From assembly GCA_032358165.1 (NCBI GenBank), contig JAALGY010000023.1, positions 124,001-188,000 on the forward strand: 64,000 bases of DNA, in the 5' to 3' direction. Of the stretch, positions 1 to 13,900 are shown piece by piece. The DNA comes from Diplosphaera chodatii. Its lineage: Eukaryota > Chlorophyta > Trebouxiophyceae > Prasiolales > Stichococcaceae. Numbering within the stretch: position 1 is the stretch's first letter; each line of letters starts with the position of its first letter. The position numbers and the translations under genes are program-made. A model generated the notes under the pieces. The model was not told the origin of the DNA. It saw only the letters and a program-made list of their open reading frames with translations, and did no database searches.

Positions 1-1962
1 ATGTCTGCTATTGGTTGGCCAAGGGGCAGTGCCGTCAAGTGTGGCGCTGGTGCATGCAGGTCTGGTCGCAGCGCTCTCAAGGCACTACCAGCAGCAAACA
101 TGAGCTGGCCGCGCCGCTGCTGGACACCTAGTAGCATCGGCTGAGGCAGCAGTTGCAGTGCTTGACGGACGTCAGACGGAGCAGTGTACAGCATGCGCAT
201 GCAGTGCACTCACCATGTTCACGGCCTCAGCAGCACCATCTCGACTGGACTGAAATCTTTTGGCAGCAGTTGCTTCAACCACCATCACGAAAGACGCTTG
301 TAGCCACACGTGATGCCTTTGTTGTGTAACCTGTCATATGACATTGATGGCAACAGCATTGTATGGCGGGCCCGCGGCAGAACACGAGACATGCCTATGG
401 ATACGAGGAGGTCGTACATGCAACCAAACAGCAACTTGCGGACATTACTGCGAACCAGCATTGCAGACTGAAGCACCGAACATCTACACGCCGTCGCTGC
501 TGGGGCATCCAAGAGAAATCTTGTATCCCCCTGTGCTGCACCACCTCACCTCGGCGTTCCGAAAATTTCGCTGGCCGTGCACGGCGACCATTTGCTCGCA
601 GTTGTTGCGACCACCGCCCGATGAACTAGAACTGAGCTCAGGGTCAGACGGTATACATACAACAAACACCGAGCTTTGACCGTTGGCCGGATCATCAGTA
701 GCGAGGCAATGGACGACCGCATGAAGCAGCGTCTGCTGGGCATCGGCAAGGTGGCTGCGCGATCTGTCGGTACCGTCGCTGCGGGAATCTGGTTATCTAG
801 AGCCATTCGTGACGCCTCGCGCACGGAGGCCCAGAAGGCGTTCCTCATCAGGTGCGGCGCTGCCATCCGTTCTGAATGCGTCAATCAACTTCATGGAACA
901 TAACGCGTGTGGATCCGCATCGAAACCCTTGCATGCATTTGTTGTACTATCAGCAGCGTTTCCCTGGGTATCCAGATGTGCTTGCACCCAGCATTGCATG
1001 CATGCTCGGCGAATAATGCTCATAACGCTCATATGAGCGTGCGCTGCTGCGGCTGTCGTCAAACTGTTGCTCGCATGGTCGGCCAAATCAGCTTTTGCCG
1101 CCACGACAGCAAACTGTATTACCGGCCCAGTGAACGCTTCAGAATGTCCTAAGATGCATATACAGTGCAAACTTGCGACTGCTGAGTTTTTGCTAACGTG
1201 CCTCTGTTTCACCTCGGACAGGGGCGCTCACGCCGGCGACAGGCCGGGATGGGCCCAATCCAACAGCATAGTGCTGATACCAGGCAGAGTGGTCAGCGAG
1301 AAAGGGCAGTCCAGATGCAAGGTGGCCATGGCTGCGGCATGAATGCCCTCTTGCCATGTGCACTCGGCATGCATGTTGATGGTATTGTGAAGGTTGCATG
1401 ATGAACACCGGGGTAGTCTTCGGCACGCTGAGATGTGAAGCTGCACACAGACAACCGAGCATTGAGTGCAATACTGCTTGGTTGGACAGCTTTTAACGTC
1501 TGACAAGTGCCTGAAGCTGACGGTGCTGATGCTGTAAAGCAACCTGTTAGGTTGCCTGCTGCTCGTGTTTGCTCATGGCAACGTTGTCAGTCGTCGTCGA
1601 TCCAGCTAGCTAGTTGCCACCCCTCCATGTGTGCACCTGCTCGCTCGGCGCTTGGCTGCCACTGCAATGAACGCACAGTCATTGCTATCTGACGCAAGCA
1701 AGCAATCACTGCCTGACAGATGGTTCTCTCCCGAGGCTTGTAACATGAGTCGAACATTGGACGGTGCTGGCAGCAGCAGCCGCAGCTGCGGCGGTGAGAA
1801 TCTCTCTCTGCGGCTGATCGTCGGACGAATCAGCAGCCCGAGTTTGGCCTCCCACACTGCAGACAGCTTGGCCTGACAAGGGCAACTGCGCTTGCTATCA
1901 ACGCAACATGGCTACCTTGCGGTGCCAGAGGACTTCACAACTGCCCTAAAAGCGCCTGCAAG
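1..1962. other. 5' flank without a supported gene; weak exon candidates on both strands
   Basis: Nothing here matches a family I recognise. Three stretches have a coding-like look. On the plus strand, 709-851 opens with ATG and reads MDDRMKQRLLGIGKV then an amphipathic stretch, ending at a possible donor (CAG|GTGCGG) or at a TAA at 901-903 as a 64-residue ORF. On the minus strand, about 1375 down to 1232 reads open to GLSPA and ends at a good donor (GTGAGC). The plus-strand stretch 1667-1793 could join the PKS. The rest looks like intergenic or intronic sequence. The start of the PKS and any divergent neighbour would have to lie here, but I saw no TATA box or other core promoter element that I could defend. 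Confidence 0.4.
1667..1793 (+). CDS. Candidate first coding exon of the PKS (weak)
   Basis: The ATG at 1667 opens a 42-codon frame rich in Ser that ends at GGC G|GTGAGA, a good donor in phase 1. The next exon would start at 1963 after CAAG, and its two-base overhang restores the codon and stays in frame with the N-terminal PKS exon. The intron would be about 170 nt, typical of this gene. Against it: the acceptor is not the usual TGCAG, the protein has no recognisable motif, and translation could equally start at the ATG at 2034. If real, the exon contributes only a low-complexity N-terminal extension. Confidence 0.3.
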
Positions 1963-4900
1963 GCCAGTGGCCCTGGAGCATCCCTGCGGACCACCTCACG
2001 TTTGCCCGATGTTTGGGCCCATCTCATCTGAATATGGCGCCTTATGGGTCCACTTCAGACTCAGAGGAACGTCTGCTGCGGCGTCTGCACGCTTCCTGCC
2101 TCCTGGCACCCCTGGCCGTTTGGTATCCAGACGCCCCGACTGCACGTGCGCCCAGTGCAGCGGCGTACCTGGCCGCGACAGGCAGCAGCAGCTCCTTGAT
2201 AGGGTCCTCCAATGAGCTAGATCTCTCTCATGACGAACTGCAGCGCATACGACGGGCAGCTGCAACTCTGCTGGGCGAGCAGGACTCAGAACAGATAGCC
2301 GACTCGCAACAGTTCGGCAGCGGTGCCGACAACAGTCTCTCAGCGTCTGACAAGCAGCAGTGTAGCCAGGCAGCACAGCTGCTGCACGGCGTGGTGTCCT
2401 CGCCACGGGAAGATGGCATCTCGCAGGAGGTGAGCAGCCCGCTGCGACACATGCCTTGATCACCAACCAGACCTTTGCTCCTTCGCAGCGTCAAGAGAGA
2501 CGCATCATGCCACACATTTAGCCATCCTGTTTCAGGCTGGGCAGCTGCTGCAGCTGCTGGAGATTGCCGCAGCGTCCGTCAGTGGCACCGCGGCCTTGAC
2601 GCTGCTGGACTGCACATGCGCCCTGGCGTTCCTTGTGATCTGTGCACGTCAGCACATCAGCACAGAACAGCCGGGAGACGTTGATGCTGCCACCGTAAGC
2701 AGTCGGGCAGACAGCAGCAGGCAGCCGCATGCAGACGACCCCGCAGCGTTGCAGTGGGTGTCGGCGTGCATCAGCAGGCTGGCAGAGCGTGCTGAGCCTT
2801 ACATCCCGATTATTTCAGGCTTACAGAGCAGCCGTCTGGCAGCGCCGCAGATTGCAGCGCTGCTCACAGAGTGGGCGCCAGACATTGCAGCTGCGGCGCC
2901 TCTCTGGCGACGACTCTACAATCATGCGACCTCAGCACGCGGCATTGGAAGAAGCCTATATGAAGGCGTGGACACAGCAGTCTCCATGACAGACGCAGCA
3001 GATAGTGCTGCCATGGCACCTGATGTTGTCGGAGACAAGGTGCGCGCGATCTGCTGGTCTCGGAGATCTCTGACTGGGTGCACGAAGGCGTGCATTTGTG
3101 ACACAGTCTGCGTGCGTATGTGCCGGTAGTGCAACTGTGTGGCGTAGCACTCGCTTGTCATTGGCAGCTCGTCTCTCACACAAGCATCTGCATGCCTGAT
3201 CGCCATACCTGGCAGTGCATGCTGCATGCGATTGGGCCAGAACCAGCAAGCTTTCTGCTGACATGTCGCCTCGGACCACGCCTGTCCGCAGCTACTGGAC
3301 GCTCTAGTGCTGCTGTGGCACCCCGATGAGGGAGAGCAGCCGCCCGCAGGCGTCGTCAGGTACTGCGGCGGCGCTGTGCGACACGAGGCGGCGGCGCTGC
3401 GCCGGGTGCACAACGCCATTTGCTCCAGGTCAGTTCTGCCTGCAAATCACGTCATCAATTGATCAGGACCCGCTCCCTTGCAGGCTGCTGAGCTATCTGA
3501 AGCATTTTCGCAGTCTGTTGGTGCATGCATGTGCACATGCTGCTTTGCACCCTGAGTGCGGCGCTGGACGCGATGAAGATGTTGACTTCATGATTGGCAT
3601 GCAGTGGATCTGAGCAAACATTGAAGCAGCATCTCATGTGTGTATGAGTATCTGCATTGCTGCAGGAGATCCAGCGCTGGCGGCAGCTTGGCAGAGCACC
3701 CCTGCCGCATCCTGGTGGTACATGATGACGCCAGGTGACTACTGACATCAACCCCTGCACGGACCTGTAAACGGAGACACTGGGACCGCAGTGGCATACA
3801 TGTACCTAAAGATACACTTTAGCACCTGGCCTGAAATCTTTGTCAGGCAGCAGGCCAGCATGGTGGCTAGGGTGCTCAGGCTCGCATCTGTGCGGCCGTA
3901 CCCAGAGGAATGTTGTAAGTATATAGAGTCCCCGCTGCACACACTCGTACATCAGCCAGGGCGAGCTCCATTTCCGTGCAGGCGGCTGGCGGAGTTGTCA
4001 GAGGCGCTCGGCGACCTGCCGCATGCGCCGCTGCTGGGACACCCCTCGCAGCCGGCGCCGCTGCTGGCAGCCGCGCACGCCGCCGGCATCGTCGGCTTCG
4101 AGGTGCATGCAGCTTGCATGCTGAGCTCGTGTCGTGCAAAATAGGCTCCTGAGCCGCCCTAGCCTTACTGGCTGTGCGACTTTGACAATTGAGGCGCTCA
4201 GCAGTGCTGCTGCAAAGCGCTTCTGCTGAGTCCTGCTATATAGCCATATGCTGTTATGCATGCTGCATGCACCCTCTGGTCTCTATGCCATGCACCACTG
4301 TGACGGCCCAAGTAAGCAGAGAGACCATGAGACCACGAGACCATGAGACCATGACGATTCTGGTGACTCATACTGCCAGCATTGCCAAGTGGTGAAACCT
4401 GGGCTGTCATGTTTTTGCCTTCAGTGACACCACATTCTGATTCCAAGCTAACTGCACAGCAGTAACGGGTGAGAGCAGGATCTCCCAAATGCAACGCACA
4501 TGTTGCATGCCGTAAAATCAGGATTGCCTTGTCTGTTGCAGGAGTATGTGTGGGTACAGTCTCTGCTGGATGCAGCTGCATTTGCACCACCGTCAACACT
4601 CCCCACCGAGCATGCAGTACTGCAGGTAAACAGCTGCCTCCAGCCATGCTGCTCTGGTTTAAATTTGTGCACTCTGCTCCACCGTTTGCCTCAAACTTTA
4701 ATTGCAGGTGGATGTCGTTGCATTGCAGACCTGAGCAACCTGCAGCACTGGCCAAACTGGAAATGTGAGGTGCACCTGCTGCTACTGCAGGCGACGATGC
4801 AGGGTTTTGCCGCACTTGCCGGCGAGGAGGGCATTTTGTCCCTTGACACGCTGGCGCCGCCACCTGCTTCCAGCTTCCCCGCCACGCACGCTTCGGTGCT

Positions 4901-7900
4901 CGCCGCAGCCGCCGCCGCGCTGCTGCCGGCTGACCAGCAGTCGGCAGCGCCGGCATCGGTCAGCCCGGTGCGGCTGCTGGAAGCGGCGGCGGCAGTAGGG
5001 CTGGTGCCTCGGCCGGGCACTGGCTCAGTCTTCTCCAGGTGAGAGACAAGAACCATAGCATCCACTTCACTCATAGTGGAGTTGACTATCGAGTGTGCAG
5101 TTGGCCACATGTCTTTGACAGCATGCTAACTGCAATGCCATGGCCTGCCAGACGTTACTGCATGCATGTATTTGCGAGCATATCTATACACATGCTTACA
5201 CGTTTGCTGCAGGCACAGCAGGCTCTGGCTGCATGCGCACCTGGACAAGGCGCCCTTCAACATCCGGCCGGCGGCGCAGGATGACACCCCGCACCTCTTT
5301 CGGCTGCAGGACGCCTGCCGCTGCTCCCTGCAGGCAAGCCCTCTCACACTTTGGCTGGCCCTGGTGACCGTGTGTCTAATCAAATAACTGCTGTGGCTTG
5401 AGTATGTATGAAGTCATAGGCGTTTCCAAGGAGGCCTCGGCGGCACATGTGCTGCTGTGCATGCAATTCTGCCCTGGACCACGCCAGTGCAAAACCCAGA
5501 GTCCCAGATGGTTTGATCACGAATCAAAGCGTGAAGGGAGTGTGGGGCATCATGAGGTTGCTGATGGCGTGGCCCACTCAGCTTTTCATGGCTTCCTCCC
5601 TCATTATGGCCTGCCGCTGTGCCCTGTGTCACCGCCTAACATATGTTCCTGGCTGTGAGACGGGTGAACAACAACTGGGTGGCTGCAGGCCGAGGCGCTG
5701 GACCTGCAGGCCCTGCACGGCATCCTGGGTGACAGCCCGCCAGGCGGCCACCTGTCCTGGGTGGCCGAGGTGCGTGCTGCAAACAGCGCTAGCAGGCCTC
5801 GTCTCAACTGCCTTCGATGCACACTTGCCTGTATGCCATCACAGCAGCCGCCGCCAGATAGTATGCTGCATGCGCAGCAGCTGCCCAGAACAATTGCACT
5901 CAACGACCCATGTGGGCACTGCTGTTGTCAGGGACTCTGCATGCAAGCTGTTTCCCTGTACCCTGCAGGTGAGCGGGGAGTTCATGGCGGCTGTGCTGCT
6001 GCGGCGCCGACAGCAGCCCGGCGCCCCCGCCAGCGGCCGTGGCGACTTGGCCGCCCTGGAGCTGGCGGCGCTGTGGGTGGACCCCACCCTGGAGGACCGG
6101 GCGGAGGTCGCCTGCTGCCTGCTGGTGTTCCTGCAGCAGTACCTGCTGGCCTGGGACCCTGTTGCGGAGCTGCACGAAGGTGAGGGTCTAACACGATGAC
6201 ACATCTGGAATAGCACATGACAATTGCACACAGCATGAACTATACAAATCGTGATGGTTAACCCTTCATATGCACCAGCCATAAGCTGCACCTGCAGTCA
6301 TGGCTAAGGTTGCTTGATCGCACTATCGCAGTAACACTGGTGCAGTTTGTCGGCAGATGATCATCACGATGTAAAACGATTGTCCGTGTTATGTATAGAT
6401 GTCTGTATGTTACCTCCAAAAAGCAATGCAGTTGGGGCGTAGTACGCCAGCGCTACATGTTGACAAGCTCGACACAGTGCTACGCTGATCTTTCTGACCA
6501 GCTGCAGTGCTATGACTCTACGCCTGGTGTGGCGCCCATGATGCAAGGGGCAGCCCTGTTGGTACATGGCACCAGTGTGCTGGCTGGCAGACACTGCAAT
6601 TGAAGTGTCCATCATCTGCAGGGAACGTGACCTTTGCCAGGGCAACAGCATCAAACACTGGCGCGGCCTCCAACGCGGAAGACGCGCCACTCATTTCCTT
6701 CGACTACATGTTTGATGCCGACAGTCGTGGCGCTCACCGTCGCGTGGTACGCTGCATGATGCCTGCTTAACTCAGTGCTTAGGCCTCAGGAAACAAACAA
6801 CCTTTTAAAGCATCTGCAAGCGTTGGGGCTGGATCTCCAAGCATGCATGTTGAGATATGCGTGTGCATGCAACTGCCATGTGTTTCCAACACCAACATCC
6901 TGCCTGTCTGATGGTCCCATTTAGTTGGTGTCTGTGCGCAGACGTTCCGGCCAGGTCTGGACCTGGACGGGATGCTGGAGGCCTTCCTGGGAGGGATTGC
7001 AACTCCACAACAGCCGCAAACCCAGGATGTGTTCAGCCCCCAGCCAGGTGAGCATTATCACTCTTCTTTGCATGCACCTTGGTGTTCAGTGCTGTGACAA
7101 GCAGCGGTGCCAACGCCCAGTGCCGCTACCTGCCGCAGCCCCTGCTGCAATGGCAGCTGTCAGCCCATCAGCACGTCACCCAAAACATGCATACCTTCAC
7201 GTGTGACAGAGTGCTCAGCCCAGTGCGAGGGACTATCATGCCAGACACAAAAGCACAGAACGACATGATGGCGTCTATCATCGCAGAGTCGGCGGCAGAT
7301 GATGGTGGCTACGGCAGCGTGCTGACCATCATCATGGGCCTGGTCACGGTGTACCTAGAGGAGGCGCTGGACGAGCCGCCGGGGGACGTCACCCCGCAGA
7401 CCAGCTTCATGGACGCCGGGCTCGACTCCCTGGACCTGCTGAAGGTGTCGTTTTGCACGTGCCGTGCTTCAGGGGAGTGTGCACACCGGAAGGCCAGTCT
7501 CTGGACACGCGTGCCTCCGGCAGGGCGCGGTGTTGCCGGCGCCTTGGTTTGTGGCTGCGATGACCAGACACTGAATGCTGTCACAAAGCTGCATTTGCTT
7601 CCAGGACAGCCTGATACTGAGCCCTGGGCAATATCACTCGGCTGAGATAAATATACCTGTATTGGCTTTGCAACTCTGACATGCTCCACAATGCCTGAAG
7701 CTCAGCCAGTCAACCATGACGGGGTTGATGCTTGACGTTCATGTCGTATTTGGCTGATGCTACTGCTGGCGCCCTGCAGATGGTGGCGCTGATTGGCGCG
7801 GAGGTCAACATGGCGCTGCCAACCACCGCGCTGTTCGACTATCCCTCGCCAGAGGCGCTCGCTTACTTCATCGCATCCGCCCAGGTGCTTGCTTCACCAA

Positions 7901-10900
7901 TAAGCTGTCGGCATGCAGGAGCCGGCTATCGTGGCCAAGTCTGTTGTGTGCACCTGATTCGCCCTGCTCTTTTGACCGCTCTTTATGCTACCCAACCTGC
8001 ATCGGACTGGTAAGTGGTCCTGCAGCATGAGTGCCCCATGTCCTGCTGCAAGCAGTGTCCATACAGCTTGCATCAGCCTGCGCAGTTGTGCTGCAACAGT
8101 GGCTTCAATGTCACCCGCAAGCATCCTTCGGACATTTGGCGATGACTTTGGCCATCTCAGTGACTGAGCCTGGTGTCAATTCTAGGCGAATGCAGCGGGA
8201 TCGCGGCGTGGCAGCATGGTGTCACTGCGGCGGTCCTCCCTGGAGGGGCTTTCGCGGCGGTCGCTGTCGGACGCCCGCCGCGGCAGCCTGTGGGCCACCC
8301 TTGGGCGGCCGGGGGCGCCTGGAATGGATGACCCCCGCCGGCCATCGGTATCTGGGTGAGCTGCATGGAACTAACAGCCTGTGGCTTTGGCAGTATGCCT
8401 GGCTGCAGGTTAGAACCAGGCAGCCATGAACTGCATGTCAACTACATGTAGACATGGGGTTGTAACCCTGCTTTGTCTACACTTTCATCATGTCTCACCG
8501 CCAGCTCCACGAGTATGTAGTAACAGGGAATGCTGATGATGATGTTCCAACTTGGCATGGTCGCAGGCGCCGGTCGTCGCTCCTGGGCCTGCCAAACCCG
8601 CGGCGTACTTCTACGCGGGATCCGCCGCAGCTGCGGCGCGGCTCCATCGCCGAGGGGTGGCTGCGGCCGTCGCAGGGGCCCGAAGTCCCAACCATGCCGC
8701 CAGGTGGAGTTCCTGCATGAAGTAACTTGAAATGTGCAACCGTGGATGTTACGTCAAATGCTTATTTTCGGCTTGCGGCATTGCAGTGACACAGCGACTG
8801 CTGCGTGATGGCCTATCTTTGCAGGCCATCTTCCAGCGTTTTGGCTGTCCCTCCAGTGCTGCTGTTATCTATGACGTGCGTAGCTTCGCATACATCATCA
8901 GGTTGTGAAGCTCAGTCAGTGAGAAAGAATGTATCATTGGGCTTGAGATTCTCAACATCTTGCCCGTCCTCTGGCTTGCAGGCGGCTACCAGGAGAATCT
9001 CATGCAACAGCAATGCAACATGATAGAATGCTTGGCAGTTGTAAGTTGCTACTAGGCAAAGATCATATCCAGGATTATGTGAAACCATAGTCCACATTTG
9101 TCTACGTGCAGGCGGGCGGCGGCAGAGCCTGGTGGCGATGGCGCTGCGGCGGGGCAGCCTGGTGGGGGTGCCGCTGGGGGCGCGCCGGGGGTCCGTGCTG
9201 CTGGACGGCCCCAACGCCGTGCCCGCCATCCAGGTGGGTTCTTCTGAAGGCAGTCATGTCAGTGCTGGTTGCTATCTGCGATTACCTTGCAGCTCCGTGC
9301 TGGACATCCATGCTGCGAAGCCAGCCATCTGGGCGCAGACCGCTTGCATTGCACATGCATGCACAGCCTGTAATCTCGTCATCGGCGCTGGCTATTTTAT
9401 AACTAGCCTGTGCTGCCGCAAGGATCTGTGATGGCGCTGGCAGCTGTTGCACTCGAGCTGATATGCAGCACAGGCCGGCCGAGTTTGAGCAGTGAACCCC
9501 ACAGTTCGAGACTGATGTGTGTGCATTCGGGGGCCAGGGCACACGAGGCAGGGTGCGCATGGTTCTCCATGCGTGCCCTGCCCTGGGTTTCGGCTTTGAA
9601 TGCACACCGTACTTCCCACCTGATGGCCCATCACAGCTCTCAAGAGCTCAAGACGACAGCGATCTGAACCTCTACATCGACATCTGCCCCGGCATTTGGC
9701 ACACGTCATCTGCCTTCTGGGCGAAGATCAGCACTTCAGCTGGGTGAAAGATAAACGTTAAACCCCAAGCCCAGGATCATGCCAGCACAGGCTGTGGTGG
9801 CAGACGCGGCGCTGGTCCGCATGGCTGGCGCCAAGGCGGTGCCGGGCGGCGTGGCGGCGCTGCAGCGGGACATGCCGCGAGCTGTGCCGCTGGGGCGGTG
9901 GGATGCGGACGCGACGCAGCACGCCAAGCATGGGGCGCGCTTCAGCGGCTTCCTTCAGGGTGCACTTTATCCAGGACTGCCATACAACCACTGGATTGGG
10001 ACACGCTCCTGGACGTGTACAATGCACGCCGGGATCTGACCGAACTCGAGAGCATCTAAGCGCTCGTTGTTGGCACTTGGATCGAAATTCTGGATGTAGA
10101 GCCCCTTGTGCACCTGTACATCCTGTAGCACCTGAACACGCTGGCCATGGCACCTGCTGCAGCTGCTGATGTGGCAGATTTTATAGTGATTGATGCAGTT
10201 GTTGCCACATCACGATCAGGCTGCCTTGAACGGTGTGCGGTCAAGATGTATACGTCCTGATGTTCGCATATGCTGGATCAGCTGTGCCTTAAACTGCAGA
10301 CGTCGACGCCTTCGACGCCGGCCTGTTTGGTGTGTCGGCGGCGGAGGCGCTGTTCCTGGACCCGCAGCAGCGCCTGCTGCTGGAGGCGGCGCACGTGGTG
10401 CTGTCCACTTCAGGGCTCCGACAGCAGGCGGGCTTCAGCGGCGCGGGCGCCAACATCTCGGCGACCGGGCCGAAGGCGCCAGCTGCCAGGCAAGGCCCCT
10501 GCCTCCCGTGGCTGACATGCTCGACACAGCACCACATGATCATGGCGACCAATGTGTAAGGATGAGGGCAATGCACGTGGGCAGGCCACCTCTTGCTGTG
10601 GCAGTACACAGTGGACTGCCACCGCCAAACCTATTGGCAGTGTCAATCTGCCACATCTGCCGTAGCAAGAGCCTGCTGCCTCAAATCGGGTTGACATGCA
10701 CCAAGACAATGCATGGGCAGACCAACGAATGCTTGCTATCAAGTAGGACCGGCTTTGCTGCGAACAGGCGCCCAACCGACTTCGTTGTGGCTTTCGTGAT
10801 AGCAGACATGGCAGGCTCTGCTTTTGACGACATGCAGAGCAGTCCTTCAATCTGCCGATACGCTCTCATGCAGGCCGGCGCCGAAGGGCGCGGCCGCCAA

Positions 10901-13900
10901 CTGCGGCGTGTACATCGGCGTCTCCTACAACGAATACATCGGGCTGGCGGCGGCGGCGGGGGGCGTGTCCACCTACACCGCCACTGGAGGCAGCCTCAGC
11001 GTAGCGGCAGGTGACATGAGCAACGTCCACTGCATGTGTCATGACCAGAGCACAGTACTACATCAGTCAGATTATTAGCACAAGAGCTGAGCATTGCATA
11101 TGTGGCGGGCACTGACAGAGCAATGGCCGCGAGCTGCACCTGTACGTCGCACCGCACGGCTGCAATGCCCAGCACCAGCAGTTGCAGCCATGCATTCTGC
11201 GCACAGGCCCTCGAGCATACCCCTGCTGCAGCTGGCGACTCGATTGATCCAGAGGATGTGCTCGGATGCCTGCAGATGCTGCAGGACATCGAAGCATCGA
11301 ATCATATCTGCGGCGTCTTGTGCTCTGTAGCGTTATGACAAGATACCAGCACGTGCCGTGATATGCTGCCGCTTGCACTGAGGCTTGCGTGATATGTTGC
11401 CCTGCAGGACGGCTGTCCTACCTGTACGGCCTCAACGGCCCGTCGCTGGCGATCGACACCGCCTGCTCATCATCGCTCGTCGCCGTCAGCACCGCACGCA
11501 ACGCGCTGCTGCTGGGCGTGGCGGGCGGCGCGATTGCTGGCGGCATCACCCTGATGCTGAGCCCCACCACGATGGCCATGTATGCTGTTGCAGGTAAGGT
11601 TCGTAGGCCCAAAGGCTGCAAAAACATAGTGTTTGCTTGGTTAGGTGCTTATCTGCTCTGCAGATGCCTGACAGAGCTGTGCATGGCACAGCCATTCCAG
11701 TACAAACGCACTGTGTCTGAAGTAATTTCTTTGCACAGCGCTGTCAGGTGGCTGCCGAATGATGTTTGGCTGATATGTGCAGCAGTTGCAGTTGCTTTCT
11801 GGTCAGACATGCAGACGACTGCCTGATGTTAACGCAGGCTCCTCTTGCAACGTGGCAACTCGGCTTTGCAAGGGGCGTGAGGCATGCATAAATGCTGTCA
11901 ACCTACATCGGAAACCATTAGTCAAACCCGCTCAGCTCACCGCTTGTGCGCGCACAGGCATGCTGGCGGCTGACGGGCGCTGCAAAACCCTGGACGCCGG
12001 CGCCGACGGCTACGTGCGCTCCGAGGGCCTGGGGCTGCTGGCGCTGCGCTGCGTGTCATCGCTGGACCCGGCGGAAGCAGGAAGCTGCGCTGGCGGCGGC
12101 AATGGCAGTAGTAATGCCATGGGTGCCACTGCCGGCGGCCTCAGCAGCATCGCCAGCGGCATCCCGGCGCAGGGCGGCAGCAGCAGCACGAAGCAAGACG
12201 CCGAAAGCAGCAACGGCGGCGGCGACGGTGCAGGGCACATCCTGATCTCGGGGTCGGCGGTGAACCAGGACGGGCGGTCCAGCGGCCTGACGGCGCCAAA
12301 TGGTCCCTCCCAGCAGAACCTCATCCGCCTGGCGCTGGCAAATGCCCACTTGCCCGCACACATGGTAAGAAGCACGTGCCATGGAATACCGGCGTGGTGC
12401 TGAGGCACTGATTGCATCTTGTGTTGGCGACGATGCCATCTCAGTACATTTCTTGCATGGCCCCTGGCTGGCTCTGTGTGACCAGTGGCGCCCACATGGA
12501 CCACCTGCTACATGTGGCTGTGAGTTGCAACAGTCCCAGCATCAATCTGGGGCGTAACCATATCATTGCAAAGCGCATGCATGCCGTGACTTCCGCGAGC
12601 TGACCCTTGTGGTGCTCCCTGCTGATCAAGCGTGCTGCAGGACACTGCGTTTACGCCCCAGGCGGTGGCTGTGCTGCGCAGGTGGGCATGCTGCAGATGC
12701 ACGGCACCGGCACCCCGCTGGGCGACCCCATCGAGGTGGGCGCCGCGCTGGCCGCGCTGCTCCCCGCTTCCAACAGCCGCGGCGTACCGGCAGGTGGGTG
12801 CTATGGCCAACAGAGACAGCGGATGATACATGTCCCATGTGAGCTGTGACAGCACGTAGGCTCAGGGGATGCAGAGTGACTGATGATCCTTCTGCATAGT
12901 GGCTCTGCTACGTAGGGTTTCCTACAGGGGCAGACCGTCAGTCACATGGAAATCGTGTCGCCTTCGTGGTGTCCGTTCAGTGATGCTCCAGCATACATGA
13001 TCATGATCGACTGCCACCTTTGGTCTTTCAACAGCATCAGTACCCCACAGCCACCATTCGGCATTTCTGGCAGGCACGCAAAGCTATGTACCTGATTTTG
13101 GATTCGAAACTTCCCCAGCATCCATATCTTACCTGCTGCAGGCAGCAACCGGGCTGCGCCGCTGGTGCTGTCGGCAGCCAAGTCGGCGGCGGGCCACGCC
13201 GAGGCGGCGGCCGGCATGGTGGGCCTCGCGGCGGCGGCGCTGGCGGCGGAGGCCCTGCAGCACCCCGGCATCCTGCACCTGAGGTGCGGATGCCCACCAA
13301 TGTAATGTCATGCTGGCAAAGATGTGGCCCTGGTGCACACAAGGCTGATCGGCGTTCTTCAATGTTGGAGCGAGTGCATCTGACCGTATCTGATGCAGAC
13401 GGCATACTACCAAGCTGTAATGCATTGTCTGGGTGGCGTTGTTGATTCTCCCACCTGTCATATGCCCTGGAATATAGAACACACCATGCATTCACGCCCT
13501 CCGCCACCAGTGGCTACCCGGTGCCCAACTTCGCTTCAGGGTGCTGCTGGCCCTAACAGTGGCAGAGGATCCGCTTGATTCATTTCCAATCTACCCGGAA
13601 CTGCAGCACCCTTTTCTGCCATGCTTTGTAACAACTATGAGCAACGCTTTCTACTTCTGCTAGTCGAATGGCCTCCAGTGCTTCAGCTGCCTATCCAGGT
13701 CGATCAATCCGCACATTGCCCCCACCCTGGACGCCTTCCGACGGCCCCCGCAGCCTGGCAGCGGCAGCCGCGCCACCGACAGGTCGGCCGACGGTGCCGC
13801 GCAGCAGCCGCAGCTGAGCACCTATGCCGCCCGGCAGATGGGCGCGACGCCGCTGGGCGGCCGCGGCGAGCGCTCGGTGTCTGGCATCAGCTCCTTCGCC

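Noticed and set aside
9517..9747. Possible AT start: an ORF containing CAFGGQGT, reminiscent of the F-x-G-Q-G-x opening of AT domains
   Set aside because: No G-H-S-x-G, no other AT motif and no length for a domain; it lies in the intron between exons 9112-9233 and 9791-9959, which join in phase without it.
12636..12681. Reading [14 protein letters not shown] as the start of the KS1 HGTGTP exon
   Set aside because: That frame does not continue into [10 protein letters not shown]. Starting at GTGGGCATG (12682) matches the phase of the previous exon and the pattern seen in KS2.
13037..13507. Long minus-strand open frames, such as this one, opposite GC-rich exons
   Set aside because: They mirror codon bias of the plus-strand PKS exons, are rich in Pro/Arg/Ala without motifs, and start or end arbitrarily.
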